From Tardiphaga sp052076105 (GTDB lineage Bacteria; Pseudomonadota; Alphaproteobacteria; Rhizobiales; Xanthobacteraceae), in the NCBI RefSeq assembly GCF_052076105.1, contig NZ_CP197245.1, forward strand, positions 5,518,001-5,582,000: 64,000 nucleotides of DNA. The letters are read 5' to 3'. Shown here one piece after another: positions 16,395-25,011 of this stretch; positions within the stretch are counted from its first letter, which is position 1, and each line of letters starts with the position of its first letter. The position numbers were made by a program, and so were the translations under genes. The notes under the pieces are model-generated. The model saw only the letters and a list, made by a program, of their open reading frames with translations. It was not told the origin of the DNA and ran no database searches.

Positions 16395-16935
16395 CCCTTC
16401 CGTCCTGCCCCACCGAGAGGGGCGATCGCGATCGTCACGTTCGCGGGGCAGGGTGCGGTGGACGCCGGAGATGCGGCGTTACGCGGTTCATGGGTGACGT
16501 CTGTCTTCGGGCAGGACGGATCTGCGCCAGCACTGCCACTGGCAAGGAGACGACCGGTCTTGAGATCGAAACAGCCCTGGACAGTGTGACGGACGACCAA
16601 ATCGAAACGCGTCCGGCTTAAGTGCTTGAGGCACCCTGTCCCATTCGCCTTGGGACTGTAATTTTGGTGATCGGATCGTTCGCCATGGCAACGCGCAAGC
16701 AGGCTGAAAAAACACCGCAGGCGGAACGCTGGGCACTTGCCTGACGCTTCCGAAAGTCCTGATGCATTCTCACTTGCGGAAGACCGCATCGCATCAGGCC
16801 CAAGGGTGCAACGGGCACCCGGCGTTCCGCACGCCCTCTCATAAGGGGGCGGGAATGCACAGACGACGGCGCCTCCGCGCCGCAAACAACAGGGGTGATG
16901 ACGCATGTCTGGAGAGCAGTGGCTATTTGAAATTT
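16395..16935 (+). other. Gene-free block downstream of a strong promoter: candidate non-coding RNA or dispersed element
   Basis: No frame on either strand has a ribosome site, conserved domain or plausible start. The longest, on the minus strand (16391-16906), begins MRHHPCCLRRGGAVVCAF and has the Cys/Arg/Pro/Ser-rich make-up of a chance translation. From memory, similar translations (…PCPANVTIAIAPLGGAG…) recur as spurious hypotheticals in Bradyrhizobium genomes, which would mean a conserved repeated element; not verified. Possible hairpins: GGGTGC/GCACCC near 16804-16820 and CGCCC/GGGCG near 16832-16851. No T-rich terminator is seen. Confidence 0.4.
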
Positions 16936-16973
16936 GAATCAGCAGAGACGTGGCGCTCCGTGGTCCACGACAT

Positions 16974-17089
16974 ACTCAGTCGTCATGCGCGGGCTTGTCC
17001 CGCGTATCCACGTCTTGGCGACATCCACAGCAAGGCGTGGATGGCCGGGACATCTAGCGAAGCTCGCTTCGCGCTACCCGGCCATGACG
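16974..17089. repeat. Palindromic intergenic repeat (family B), copy 2
   Basis: The first 46 bp are identical to copy 1 at 11005 (ACTCAGTCGTCATGCGCGGG and on). The right part is longer, with an extra AGCGAAGCTCGCTTCGCG palindrome before GGCCATGACG. A partial GTCAT…GGAATGAC unit follows to about 17152. Confidence 0.85.
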
Positions 17090-17160
17090 TGGTGATAGAC
17101 CTGAGAGCATCGCGAAGCGAACTTCACGCTGTCATCCCGCCCCGGAATGACGCCTGCGCG

Positions 17161-18039
17161 TCAGTTCCCCATCGCCGCGATCGCGTCCGAAATCGCGATT
17201 GTGCGCTTCGCCATCTCCGCATGCAGGCGCTCGACCATCTTGCCGTCGAGCTGGATCGCGCCGCGGCTGGCATTTTCCGGCTGCTCGAAGGCGGCGATGA
17301 TGCGGCGGGCCTGGGCGACTTCGTCGGCGGGCGGCGTGAAGACCTTGTTGCACGCCTCGATCTGGCTCGGATGGATCAGCGTCTTGCCGTCGAAGCCGAT
17401 GTCGCGGCCCTGTTCGGCTTCGGCGATGAAACCCTCGGTATCGCTGAAATTGCTGTAGGGACCATCGAGGATTTCGAGACCATGCAGCCGCGTCGCCAGC
17501 ACGCAATGGGTGATCATGCCAAGCATCGCCGCGCGGCCGGGCATCATGCGGATGCGGGTCTCGCGGGCGATATCATTGGGGCCGAACACGAAGCCGGCCA
17601 GGCGATTCTCGGAATCGCGCGAGGCAGCCGCGAGCTCTTCCGCATGCAGGATGGCGCGCGAAGTCTCGATCATGGCCCAGACCTTGATCGACATGTCGGC
17701 GCCAACGTCGCTCAGGCGATCCGCAACGGCGGAGAGATCCTCCACGCTGGAGATCTTCGGCACCAGGATGCCGTCCGGCTTGGCCTTGCCGGCCATGGTG
17801 ACGTCGTCGATCCACCACGGCGAATCCAGCGCATTGATACGGATGATGACCTCGCGCTTGCCGAAGCCGCCGGCAGCCAGCGTCTGGGCGATGGCATCGC
17901 GCGCCGTTCCCTTGGCGTCCGGCGCCACGGCGTCTTCAAGGTCTAGGATAATGCCGTCGGCCGGTACGGTGCGGGCCTTCTCCAGCGCGCGCGGATTCGA
18001 GCCTGGCATGAACAAATGGCTGCGGCGCGGACGGATCAT
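17161..18039 (-). CDS. CitE-like CoA-ester lyase (HpcH/HpaI aldolase superfamily)
   Basis: 292 residues. N-terminal RRSHLFMPGSNPRALEKA and the metal-site motif GIILDLEDAVAPDAK are diagnostic of the CitE/malyl-CoA lyase family; then VIIRINALDSPWW (the Arg that binds the CoA-ester carboxylate), GILVPKISS, VWAMIETSRAI (second metal ligand Glu) and GFDGKTLIHPSQI. No citrate lyase alpha or gamma genes are nearby, so it is not a citrate lyase subunit; malyl-CoA or citramalyl-CoA cleavage or hydrolysis is more likely. It is a single gene flanked by repeats. Confidence 0.85.
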   Translation of the reverse strand: MIRPRRSHLFMPGSNPRALEKARTVPADGIILDLEDAVAPDAKGTARDAIAQTLAAGGFGKREVIIRINALDSPWWIDDVTMAGKAKPDGILVPKISSVEDLSAVADRLSDVGADMSIKVWAMIETSRAILHAEELAAASRDSENRLAGFVFGPNDIARETRIRMMPGRAAMLGMITHCVLATRLHGLEILDGPYSNFSDTEGFIAEAEQGRDIGFDGKTLIHPSQIEACNKVFTPPADEVAQARRIIAAFEQPENASRGAIQLDGKMVERLHAEMAKRTIAISDAIAAMGN

Positions 18040-18165
18040 GGCGTATTTCCCTGAAATTTGGTGCCTGCTTATGGGTTGGCATTCGCGATAGCATCTCAGT
18101 CAGCCGCCCGGAAGGCTTGTTCGCGCTGGCGTCCTATGGTTATCCGTGGGGACCCATCTGTTTGG

Positions 18166-18231
18166 GCATGATCCCTCGACAAACGAACCCGTTTGTCGGC
18201 GAAAACCGGCATCCACTTTTCGGGATCATGC
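18166..18231. repeat. Structured 66-bp dispersed repeat (family C), copy 2
   Basis: Outer arms GCATGATCCC (18166-18175) / GGGATCATGC (18222-18231) and inner hairpin CGACAAACG-AACC-CGTTTGTCG. It differs from the reverse complement of copy 1 at one base. It lies 14 bp before the carbonic anhydrase ATG, in the same orientation relative to its gene as copy 1. Confidence 0.9.
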
Positions 18232-18245
18232 TGACGAGGCAAACC

Positions 18246-18902
18246 ATGACCGCATCGTTTCCGCAGCAACTCATCTCCGGCTACCAGACCTTCTCGTCGG
18301 AACGCCTGCCCACCGAACAGTCGCGCTTCCGCGAGCTGTCCGAAAAGGGCCAGTTCCCTGAAGTAATGGTGATCGGCTGCTGCGACTCGCGGGTGTCGCC
18401 GGAGGTCATCTTCGATGCTTCGCCGGGCGAATTGTTCGTGGTGCGAAACATCGCCAATCTGGTGCCGCCCTATCAGCCCGACGGCAATGCGCATGGCGTC
18501 TCTGCTGCGCTGGAATATGCCGTGCAGGTGCTGAAGGTGAAGCACATTGTTATTCTCGGTCACGCGCAATGCGGCGGCATCCGTGCCTTCGTGGACAAGA
18601 CCGCGCCGCTGTCGCCGGGCGACTTCATCGGCCGCTGGATGTCGATGTTCACCAAGCCGGGCGAGGTCGTCGAGATCCGCGACCATGAATCGATGCAGGA
18701 TTTCGTCACCCGCATCGAGAAGGCTGCAGTGTTCCGCAGCCTCGAAAACCTGATGACCTTTCCCTTCGTGAAGAAGCGCGTCGAGGCCGGCGATCTCTTG
18801 CTGCATGGCGCCTATTTCGGCGTAGCGCTCGGCTCGCTATCGGTGCTCGACAAGGTCGAGAAGGTGTTCAAGCCGGTGGGACAAGCGAAGCCGACGGCGT
18901 AG
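18246..18902 (+). CDS. Beta-class carbonic anhydrase
   Basis: A 218-residue zinc enzyme interconverting CO2 and bicarbonate. The start at 18246 (MTASFPQQLISGYQTF) is taken as the true one; the frame runs further upstream only through repeat C. Zinc site: Cys45 and Asp47 in GCCDSRVSPE, His106 and Cys109 in LGHAQCGG; also VVRNIANLVPPY. The length and the DSR/HxxC pattern match plant-type beta enzymes used in bacteria to supply bicarbonate for carboxylases. It stands alone between repeats C and D. Confidence 0.95.
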   Translation: MTASFPQQLISGYQTFSSERLPTEQSRFRELSEKGQFPEVMVIGCCDSRVSPEVIFDASPGELFVVRNIANLVPPYQPDGNAHGVSAALEYAVQVLKVKHIVILGHAQCGGIRAFVDKTAPLSPGDFIGRWMSMFTKPGEVVEIRDHESMQDFVTRIEKAAVFRSLENLMTFPFVKKRVEAGDLLLHGAYFGVALGSLSVLDKVEKVFKPVGQAKPTA

Positions 18903-18910
18903 CGCTCCGT

Positions 18911-19019
18911 CCTCATCCTGAGGAGCGGCGCAAGCCGCGTCTCGAAGGATGGCCGCAAACTCGGAGTGCCTGCATCTCATGGTTCGAGACGGCGCTACGC
19001 GCCTCCTCACCATGAGGAG
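18911..19019. repeat. CCTCATCCTGAGGAG palindromic repeat (family D), copy 1
   Basis: Begins CCTCATCCTGAGGAGC, contains CGTCTCGAAGGATG and CATGGTTCGAGACG, and ends CTCCTCACCATGAGGA. The halves pair as one long imperfect hairpin. Related copies are at 21681 and 28399. Confidence 0.85.
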
Positions 19020-19035
19020 CTGGGTTGTCGCGGGG

Positions 19036-19073
19036 TAAATAAAAAGGCCGGATGCGATGCACCCGGCCTTTCG
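19036..19073 (-). terminator. Rho-independent terminator of asd
   Basis: Stem AAAGGCCGG (19043-19051) / CCGGCCTTT (19063-19071). On the minus strand it is followed by TTTTTATTT. Confidence 0.9.
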
Positions 19074-19093
19074 TGTTTCGATATCGAAGCGGC

Positions 19094-20128
19094 TTACGCG
19101 GCCTTCTTCTTCGCGGTGATCAGCTTGCGGTTGATCAGGCATTCCGCGATCTGCACGGCGTTGAGCGCTGCGCCCTTGCGGAGGTTGTCCGAAACGCACC
19201 ACAGAACGAGACCGTTATCGACCGTCGCGTCCGTACGGATGCGGCTGATATAGGTGGCATCTTCGCCAGCGGCTTCATAAGGCGTCACGTAGCCACCGGG
19301 CTCGCGCTTGTCGATCACGAGGCAGCCTGGCGCATTGCGCAGGATGTCGCGGGCTTCATCTTCCGAGATCGGATTCTCGAATTCGATGTTGACCGCTTCC
19401 GAGTGGCCGACGAACACCGGCACACGCACGCAGGTCGCGGACATTTTGATTTTGGGATCAAGAATCTTCTTGGTCTCCATCATCATCTTCCACTCTTCCT
19501 TGGTGTAGCCGTCCTCCATGAACACGTCGATCTGCGGGATGACGTTGAAGGCGATACGCTTCGGAAATTTGTTATTCACGAGTTCGCTGTTGGTGTAGAC
19601 GGCCTTGGTCTGCGAGAACAACTCGTCCATCGCATCCTTGCCGGCGCCCGACACTGACTGATAGGTCGAGACGACGACGCGCTTGATGGTCGCCTTGTCG
19701 TGCAGCGGCTTCAGCGCCACCACGAGCTGCGCAGTCGAGCAGTTCGGGTTTGCGATGATGTTCTTCTTGGTGAAGCCATCAACGGCAGCAGCGTTCACTT
19801 CCGGCACGATCAACGGCACGTCCGGATCCATGCGCCATGTCGACGAGTTGTCGATCACGACCGCACCGGCTGCGCCGATCTTCGGCGACCATTCCTTGGA
19901 CACGGCTCCGCCGGCCGACATCAGGCAGATGTCGATGTCGCTGAAGTCATAGGTCGCGAGGTCTTTGCATTTCAGGGTTTTGTCGCCGAAGGAAACCTCA
20001 ACGCCCATGCTGCGGCGCGACGCAAGCGCCACGACCTCGTCAGCGGGGAATTTACGTTCATCCAGAATGCTGAGCATTTCACGCCCGACATTGCCGGTCG
20101 CTCCGACCAGCGCGACTTTGTAACCCAT
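19094..20128 (-). CDS. asd: Aspartate-semialdehyde dehydrogenase
   Basis: A 344-residue NADPH-dependent enzyme reducing aspartyl phosphate to aspartate semialdehyde for lysine/diaminopimelate, threonine and methionine. Rossmann motif VALVGATGNVGREML (5-19), VIDNSSTWRMD, active-site Cys130 in IANPNCSTAQLV, and TYQSVSGAGKDAM. The C-terminal dimerisation part (VRVPVFVGHSEAVNIEF) is complete. Length and sequence fit the alphaproteobacterial branch. Monocistronic, closed by the terminator above. Confidence 0.97.
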   Translation of the reverse strand: MGYKVALVGATGNVGREMLSILDERKFPADEVVALASRRSMGVEVSFGDKTLKCKDLATYDFSDIDICLMSAGGAVSKEWSPKIGAAGAVVIDNSSTWRMDPDVPLIVPEVNAAAVDGFTKKNIIANPNCSTAQLVVALKPLHDKATIKRVVVSTYQSVSGAGKDAMDELFSQTKAVYTNSELVNNKFPKRIAFNVIPQIDVFMEDGYTKEEWKMMMETKKILDPKIKMSATCVRVPVFVGHSEAVNIEFENPISEDEARDILRNAPGCLVIDKREPGGYVTPYEAAGEDATYISRIRTDATVDNGLVLWCVSDNLRKGAALNAVQIAECLINRKLITAKKKAA

Positions 20129-20244
20129 CGTTCACTCTCCGAAGAAAAATGCCTCCCGGCCGCCGTTTGCGGAAAGGGAAGAGCGAGCGCTTCTATGCGA
20201 GAAACGCCGCAAAGACAACGTCCTAAGCGTTTTTGCGTGTTTTG

Positions 20245-21048
20245 ATGCGTTCAATTTTGGTTCCGCACCACCCAAAGCCGGCAGGCGTCCATCCGGCCCT
20301 GCAGAGCTTTGCCGACGAGTGCGGCGCCGTCGCCATACGTCTGCTCGCCTATATGGGAGTGCTGGCACTGGTTGTCATGGCCGCGGTCACCGTGTTCGAC
20401 GGACTGGAATTCGACGTCGGCAGTGAACCACCCGCCAAGGCTGGCTGGAGTGTCGCCAGTCGCTCGCATCCCGCTTTTGCCGTCAGCCAGTTCGATTCAT
20501 CAGGTAAAACATCATCTTATGAGATATTCAGGCACCCCGAAGGGGGCCGCAAGGATGTCCTGCGCTGGGCGTCGCCCGGGGAGACCCCGGTGGCTGAGCT
20601 GGAATTGTATCGCCCGGGCGCCGAGGCCGGTCGGGAAGGTCCGCCGGCAGCCGAGATCGCGGGTCGCATGGACCCCGGCGGGGTCCGTGAAGTGGTGGGC
20701 GAGGGCATCATCGATACCAAATTCGGGCCGGTTGCCCTGATGGGCTTTGCCGATCGGCTGAAGGACAGCAAGCGCTGCCTCGGCTTCATGAAGACCCTGG
20801 ATGCCGCCAATCTCCGGATTTCCGGCTGGTCGTGCCAGGGCGACGGCCTGCCGGCCCGGAGGGCGGCCATAGGCTGCACCCTGAACCGGCTCGTGCTGCT
20901 GACAGCCGGCAATGAACCCCGGCTGCAGGACGCCTTTGCCCAGGCCGAACTGAAGCGGGCCGGCTGCATCAGCGGCGCGGCGCTGTCGGCGACATCGGCC
21001 GATTGGGTCACCGGCGCCCAAAATCCGCTGCTCCGCGGCAGTCTGTGA
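20245..21048 (+). CDS. Membrane-anchored hypothetical protein
   Basis: 267 residues from the ATG at 20245; an in-frame TTG at 20233 is less likely. A cytoplasmic start (SILVPHHPKPAGVHPALQSF) is followed by one hydrophobic segment LLAYMGVLALVVMAAVTVF (about residues 33-51). The rest is probably periplasmic: a region with EIFRHPEGGRKDVLRW, then FGPVALMGFADRLKDSKRCLGFMK and three further Cys (WSCQGD, IGCTLN, RAGCISG), which may form disulfides. No family recognised beyond hypotheticals of Bradyrhizobiaceae. Divergent from asd. Confidence 0.75.
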   Translation: MRSILVPHHPKPAGVHPALQSFADECGAVAIRLLAYMGVLALVVMAAVTVFDGLEFDVGSEPPAKAGWSVASRSHPAFAVSQFDSSGKTSSYEIFRHPEGGRKDVLRWASPGETPVAELELYRPGAEAGREGPPAAEIAGRMDPGGVREVVGEGIIDTKFGPVALMGFADRLKDSKRCLGFMKTLDAANLRISGWSCQGDGLPARRAAIGCTLNRLVLLTAGNEPRLQDAFAQAELKRAGCISGAALSATSADWVTGAQNPLLRGSL

Positions 21049-21228
21049 CCTCTTCGTGATAGGCAGGACCAAGACCTTGGATTACATGCAACATTCGGCC
21101 ACACCGCGCATTATATCGGCGACTGTGGCCGGATAGACCTTGTGGCCGGATACCCCGGCCAGCTAAATTGACCGCAAATCGGATTTGCCGACTCGCGTGG
21201 CCGATCTTTTGACTGCAATGAGGACCTG

Positions 21229-21606
21229 ATGACCTTGAAATTCCCCGCCGCGAAAACTCTCGCCATGTTGTTCGCGACGGTTGCCGTCATCGCGACCGCC
21301 GTTGCCGTGTCTCCGGCCGACGCCGCCCCCAAGAAGAAGGTTCGCGTCTCTGACCGTGACGCCGTTTACGGTGCGCGCGGCCCGAACGTGACCTATCAGC
21401 AGGGCCGCACCCGCGTTTACGTGACGCGCCGCTCCTGGCTCGATGCCGGCGTCGAAGTGCTCCCGGGTGATCGCAAGTTCACCGATTACGCCTATCCGCC
21501 CGGCTACTCCTTCGCCCGCGACAACAACAACCGTCCGCTGGACCGCCAGCCGCTCAATTCGCAGTGGGATCTCGGCGGCTATCCCGAGCGCTTCCCGCTC
21601 TACTGA
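21229..21606 (+). CDS. Exported conserved hypothetical protein
   Basis: 125 residues with a signal peptide (MTLKFPAAKTLAMLFATVAV, cleaved after about PADA). The mature part is basic and Tyr/Arg rich: KKKVRVSDRDAVYGARGPNV, TRVYVTRRSWLDAGVEVLPGD, YAYPPGYSF and a closing QWDLGGYPERFPLY. AGGA at 21221 serves the start. The pattern is a frequent short exported protein in Rhizobiales; its role is unknown. A terminator follows. Confidence 0.8.
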   Translation: MTLKFPAAKTLAMLFATVAVIATAVAVSPADAAPKKKVRVSDRDAVYGARGPNVTYQQGRTRVYVTRRSWLDAGVEVLPGDRKFTDYAYPPGYSFARDNNNRPLDRQPLNSQWDLGGYPERFPLY

Positions 21607-21627
21607 GCGTGGTGACCTATCGATACG

Positions 21628-21660
21628 AAAATGCCGGGCTTAGCCGGGCATTTTTTGTTT
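21628..21660 (+). terminator. Rho-independent terminator
   Basis: AAAATGCC pairs with GGCATTTT around an inner GGC/GCC stem (one G-G mismatch, loop TTA), followed by a T run. Confidence 0.85.
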
Positions 21661-21680
21661 TGGGGGGCCAACTATCTCTG

Positions 21681-21790
21681 ACCTCATCCTGAGGAGCGGC
21701 CGCTTGGCCGCGTCTCGAAGGATGTGCAGCAGGTGTAACCCGCCTCATGGTTCGAGACGCCCGCCAAGAGGCGGGCTCCTCACCATGAGG
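21681..21790. repeat. Palindromic repeat (family D), copy 2
   Basis: CCTCATCCTGAGGAGCGG … CGTCTCGAAGGATG … CATGGTTCGAGACG … CTCCTCACCATGAGG. Same outline as copy 1, but with different inner stems (GGCCGCTTGGCC and GCCCGCCAAGAGGCGGGC). Confidence 0.85.
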
Positions 21791-21798
21791 CTCAGCTA

Positions 21799-22911
21799 CT
21801 AAGCGTGCAGCGCCTGCAATTCCTTCAGTAGCGCTTCGCCCATGCCTGACGTGCTCACAACGGTCGCGCCTTCCGACTTGATATCCGCCGTCCGCAGACC
21901 CTTTGCCAGAACCGCGGCGATGGCCTGGTCAACCTTGTCGGCCAACTCGCCCATCTCCAGCGAATAGCGCAGCGCCATGCCGAAGGAGGCGATCATCGCC
22001 AGCGGATTGGCCATGCCCTTGCCGGCAATGTCCGGCGCCGAGCCGTGCACCGGCTCATACATCGCCTTGCGCTTCTTGGTCTTGGCGTCGATTTCGCCGA
22101 GCGAGGCCGAGGGCAGCATGCCCAGCGACCCCGTCAGCATCGCTGCGATATCCGAGAGCATGTCGCCGAACAGGTTGTCGGTGACGATGACGTCGAACTG
22201 CTTCGGCCACTTCACGAGGTTCATGCCGCCGGAATCGGCGAGCTGATGCTCGAGCGTGACGTCCTTGTATTCGCGGCCATGCACCTGGGTGACGACCTCG
22301 TTCCAGAGCACGCCCGACTTCATGACGTTGCGCTTCTCCATCGACGTCACCTTGTTCTGGCGCTTGCGGGCCAGATCGAAAGCGACGCGGGCAATGCGCT
22401 CGATCTCATAGGTGTCATAGACCTGCGTATCGACGGCGCGCTTCTGGCCGTTGCCGAGATCGGTGATGGTTTTCGGTTCGCCGAAATAGACGCCGCCGGT
22501 GAGCTCGCGCACGATCATGATGTCGAGACCTTCGACCACTTCGCGCTTCAGGCTCGAGGAGTCCGCAAGCGCGGGATAGCAGACGGCCGGACGCAGATTG
22601 GCGAACAGGCCGAGATCTTTTCGCAAGCGCAGCAGGCCAGCTTCCGGACGGTTCTCGTAAGGTACGCCATCCCATTTGGGGCCGCCGATGGCGCCGAAGA
22701 TGATGGCGTCGGCCGCGTCGGCCTTCGCCATTGTGGCATCGGTGATCGGCACTCCGTCCGCATCGATCGATGCGCCGCCGACGAGGCCGGTCTCGGTATC
22801 GAATTTGGCGATGCCCTGGGCGTCGATCCAGTCGATTAGGCGCGTCACCTCCGCCATCACTTCCGGGCCGATACCGTCGCCGGGGAGAACCAGCAGTTTA
22901 TGCGCCGCCAT
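21799..22911 (-). CDS. leuB: 3-isopropylmalate dehydrogenase
   Basis: A 370-residue NAD-dependent beta-decarboxylating dehydrogenase, third step of leucine synthesis. Motifs: LLVLPGDGIGPEVMAEV at the N-terminus, AIIFGAIGGPKWD, the Arg cluster RPEAGLLRLRKDLGLFANLRPA, and the metal/NAD region VTDNLFGDMLSDIAAMLTGSLG, with EPVHGSAPDIAGKGMANP near the C-terminus. It is far from both leuC and leuD (12-13 kb and 6.7 kb) and on the opposite strand, so the three need separate promoters. Confidence 0.97.
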   Translation of the reverse strand: MAAHKLLVLPGDGIGPEVMAEVTRLIDWIDAQGIAKFDTETGLVGGASIDADGVPITDATMAKADAADAIIFGAIGGPKWDGVPYENRPEAGLLRLRKDLGLFANLRPAVCYPALADSSSLKREVVEGLDIMIVRELTGGVYFGEPKTITDLGNGQKRAVDTQVYDTYEIERIARVAFDLARKRQNKVTSMEKRNVMKSGVLWNEVVTQVHGREYKDVTLEHQLADSGGMNLVKWPKQFDVIVTDNLFGDMLSDIAAMLTGSLGMLPSASLGEIDAKTKKRKAMYEPVHGSAPDIAGKGMANPLAMIASFGMALRYSLEMGELADKVDQAIAAVLAKGLRTADIKSEGATVVSTSGMGEALLKELQALHA

Positions 22912-23048
22912 AACCGTTTCCTTCTCTGAACATCGAATTTCGGGCGAGTGCTAAGCCGTCATTGCAGCATTGGCAAGACAGCCTTGCTGCACGCGTCGAT
23001 TGCAAGCTCTGCGAAAGCTGCGACAGTGCGGCCGGGAGACGCCAGATT

Positions 23049-24230
23049 TTGACTGACACTTCGCTTTCGCGCCGTAATCCGGCGTTGCTGATCCTTGTTT
23101 TGTCGCTTGCGCCGGCCATCGGCCTTGGCATCGGCCGCTTCGTCTATTCGCTCGTGCTGCCGGATATGCGCGACAGCCTGCAATGGTCCTATTCGGCCGC
23201 AGGCTTCATGAATACCGTCAATGCCGCCGGCTATCTGCTCGGCGCGCTGGCAGCAGCAGGTCTCGGCAAACGCTACGGGCTTTTCGCGGTGATCCAGCTC
23301 GGCACTGTGGCCTGCATTGCGTCGCTGTTGCTCTGCGGCGTCACCGCGGATTTTACGCTGCTCAGCATCGCCCGTTTCGTCACCGGATTTGGTGCGGCGA
23401 TCTCTTTCGTTGCGGGCGGTGCGCTCGCGGCAACCATCGGCCTCGCGCATCCGGAGCGGTCGTCCTATCTGCTCAGCCTGTTCTATGCCGGACCTGGAAT
23501 CGGCATTCTGGTGTCCGGCCTGATCGCCCCCTTCGTGCTGCAGGGGTTCGGCGCCGGCTCCTGGTGGATCGTCTGGCTGGTGATCGGTCTCGTCTCGGTG
23601 GTGATGGGCCTGCCGCTGCTACGCAAGCTGGTGGACGCAAGCGAAGGCACGTCGCGCGCCGCGGCGCCGTCCATGACGATCCGGCCGATGTGGATTTTCC
23701 TGGTCGCTTATTTCATGTTTGGTGCCGGCTACATCGCCTACATGACCTTCATGATCGCCTATGTCCGCGATGGCGGCGGCAGCGCCGTCGCGCAGAGCGC
23801 GTTCTGGTGCCTGATCGGCGCGAGTTCTTTCGCGTCGCCCTGGCTGTGGCGCGGCGTGCTGGCGCGCGGACAGAGCGGACGCGCGATGGCGATCATTCTC
23901 GGCACCAATGCCGTTGGTGCTGCGATGCCCTTGCTCGGCCATTCGCCGCTGGTGCTCGGCGTGTCGGCGGCAGTGTTCGGCGTGTCGTTCTTCGCTGTCG
24001 TCGCGGCGACGACGGCCTTCGTGCGCTTCAACTATCCGAAGGAGACATGGCCGAAGGCGATTGCGGTGGTGACGATCGTGTTCGGTATTGGGCAGACGCT
24101 GGGACCGATTGCGGTCGGCGCCATCAGCGACGCGACAGGGAGTCTGACTTCAGCGCTGGTGGTGTCGGCGGCGACGCTGGGCGTCGGCGCTGCCATGTCG
24201 ATGTTCCAGAAGCCGATCAGCTCCCGCTGA
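23049..24230 (+). CDS. MFS transporter, YbfB/YjiJ family, TTG start
   Basis: About 393 residues and twelve predicted membrane helices. No ATG lies before helix 2, so a non-ATG start is required; the TTG at 23049 has GGGAGA 9 nt upstream. Helix 1 is LLILVLSLAPAIGLGIGRFVYSLVLPDM, with the GIGRFxYxLxLP pattern typical of the YbfB/YjiJ group; helix 2-3 is SYSAAGFMNTVNAAGYLLGAL. Substrates of this branch are largely unknown. It is divergent from leuB, and its end overlaps the opposing oxidoreductase gene by 14 bp. Confidence 0.82.
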   Translation: MTDTSLSRRNPALLILVLSLAPAIGLGIGRFVYSLVLPDMRDSLQWSYSAAGFMNTVNAAGYLLGALAAAGLGKRYGLFAVIQLGTVACIASLLLCGVTADFTLLSIARFVTGFGAAISFVAGGALAATIGLAHPERSSYLLSLFYAGPGIGILVSGLIAPFVLQGFGAGSWWIVWLVIGLVSVVMGLPLLRKLVDASEGTSRAAAPSMTIRPMWIFLVAYFMFGAGYIAYMTFMIAYVRDGGGSAVAQSAFWCLIGASSFASPWLWRGVLARGQSGRAMAIILGTNAVGAAMPLLGHSPLVLGVSAAVFGVSFFAVVAATTAFVRFNYPKETWPKAIAVVTIVFGIGQTLGPIAVGAISDATGSLTSALVVSAATLGVGAAMSMFQKPISSR

Positions 24231-24999
24231 AATCGTTATAGCCCTGATCTTCCCAATAGCCGCCCTTGTAGTCGTTGGTGACTTCCATCGCGACGACGTA
24301 CTTCGGATTCTTGAAGCCGAGCTTGGTCGGTACGCGGATCTTCATCGGGAAACCATAGGCCCGCGGCAGAAGCTGATTGTCGAACTTGAAGGTCATCTGC
24401 GTCTGCGCATGCATGGCCGTGGGCATATCGAGCGAGCTCGTATAATCCTCGGCGCAGCGGAAATGGACCCACTTCGCGTTGGTGTCTGCACCGACCAGCT
24501 TGAGGAAGTCGCGCAGCGGCGTGCCCTGCCAGGAACCAATGGCGCTCCAGCCTTCCACGCAGATATGGCGGGTGATCTGTGACACTTCCGGCAGCTTGTG
24601 CAGTTCATCGAGCGTCCACGACTTCTTGTCCTGCACCAGCCCGGAGACTTCGAGTTTCCACTCCTTGCCGTCCACGTTCGGCGCGTCGTCCTCGGCGTAG
24701 AACGCATTGAACGGGAATGGGCGTTTGATGTCTTTCTCCGAGTAGGTCGGAGCAAGCGTGTTCGGATTGAAGATTCGGGCCTGCACCATGTCGTTGAATT
24801 TGGACATGTGCGTCAGCAGGTTTTCAGCCGAGAGACTGTCGCTGACATCGCAGCCGGTGAGCAACGTCAAGGCGCCGAAACTTGCACCCGACGCGATGAA
24901 ACGGCGGCGCGACAGATCGGGCATCAGCTTGGTGGCATCCTTGACGAGGAGATCCTTGTCGACGCCGGGAATGATGAGGGAGCGGATTTTTCTGATCAT
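24217..24999 (-). CDS. Exported molybdopterin oxidoreductase, sulfite-oxidase/MsrP fold
   Basis: 260 residues. Twin-arginine signal SRRRFIASG (30-38) and a lipobox-like LLTGC with Cys50, so it may be a Tat-exported lipoprotein. The molybdopterin domain has the conserved Mo-ligand Cys147 in RHICVEGWSAIGSWQGTPL, then FRCAEDYTSSLD, LPRAYGFPMKIRVPTKLGFKNPKYV and a closing YWEDQGYND. It resembles MsrP (YedY), the periplasmic methionine-sulfoxide reductase. The gene for a membrane cytochrome b lies 12 bp upstream and should supply electrons, as MsrQ does for MsrP. The true substrate is unknown. Confidence 0.88.
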   Translation of the reverse strand: MIRKIRSLIIPGVDKDLLVKDATKLMPDLSRRRFIASGASFGALTLLTGCDVSDSLSAENLLTHMSKFNDMVQARIFNPNTLAPTYSEKDIKRPFPFNAFYAEDDAPNVDGKEWKLEVSGLVQDKKSWTLDELHKLPEVSQITRHICVEGWSAIGSWQGTPLRDFLKLVGADTNAKWVHFRCAEDYTSSLDMPTAMHAQTQMTFKFDNQLLPRAYGFPMKIRVPTKLGFKNPKYVVAMEVTNDYKGGYWEDQGYNDFSGS

Positions 25000-25011
25000 G
25001 GTCGTACTCCC

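Noticed and set aside
16391..16906. Minus-strand frame of 171 codons as a real protein
   Set aside because: Cys/Arg/Ser/Pro-rich with no domain, start signal or neighbour logic; treated as part of a non-coding block instead.
16762..17946. Plus-strand frame of 394 codons
   Set aside because: Mostly antisense to the CitE-like lyase and otherwise through repeat B; no protein features.
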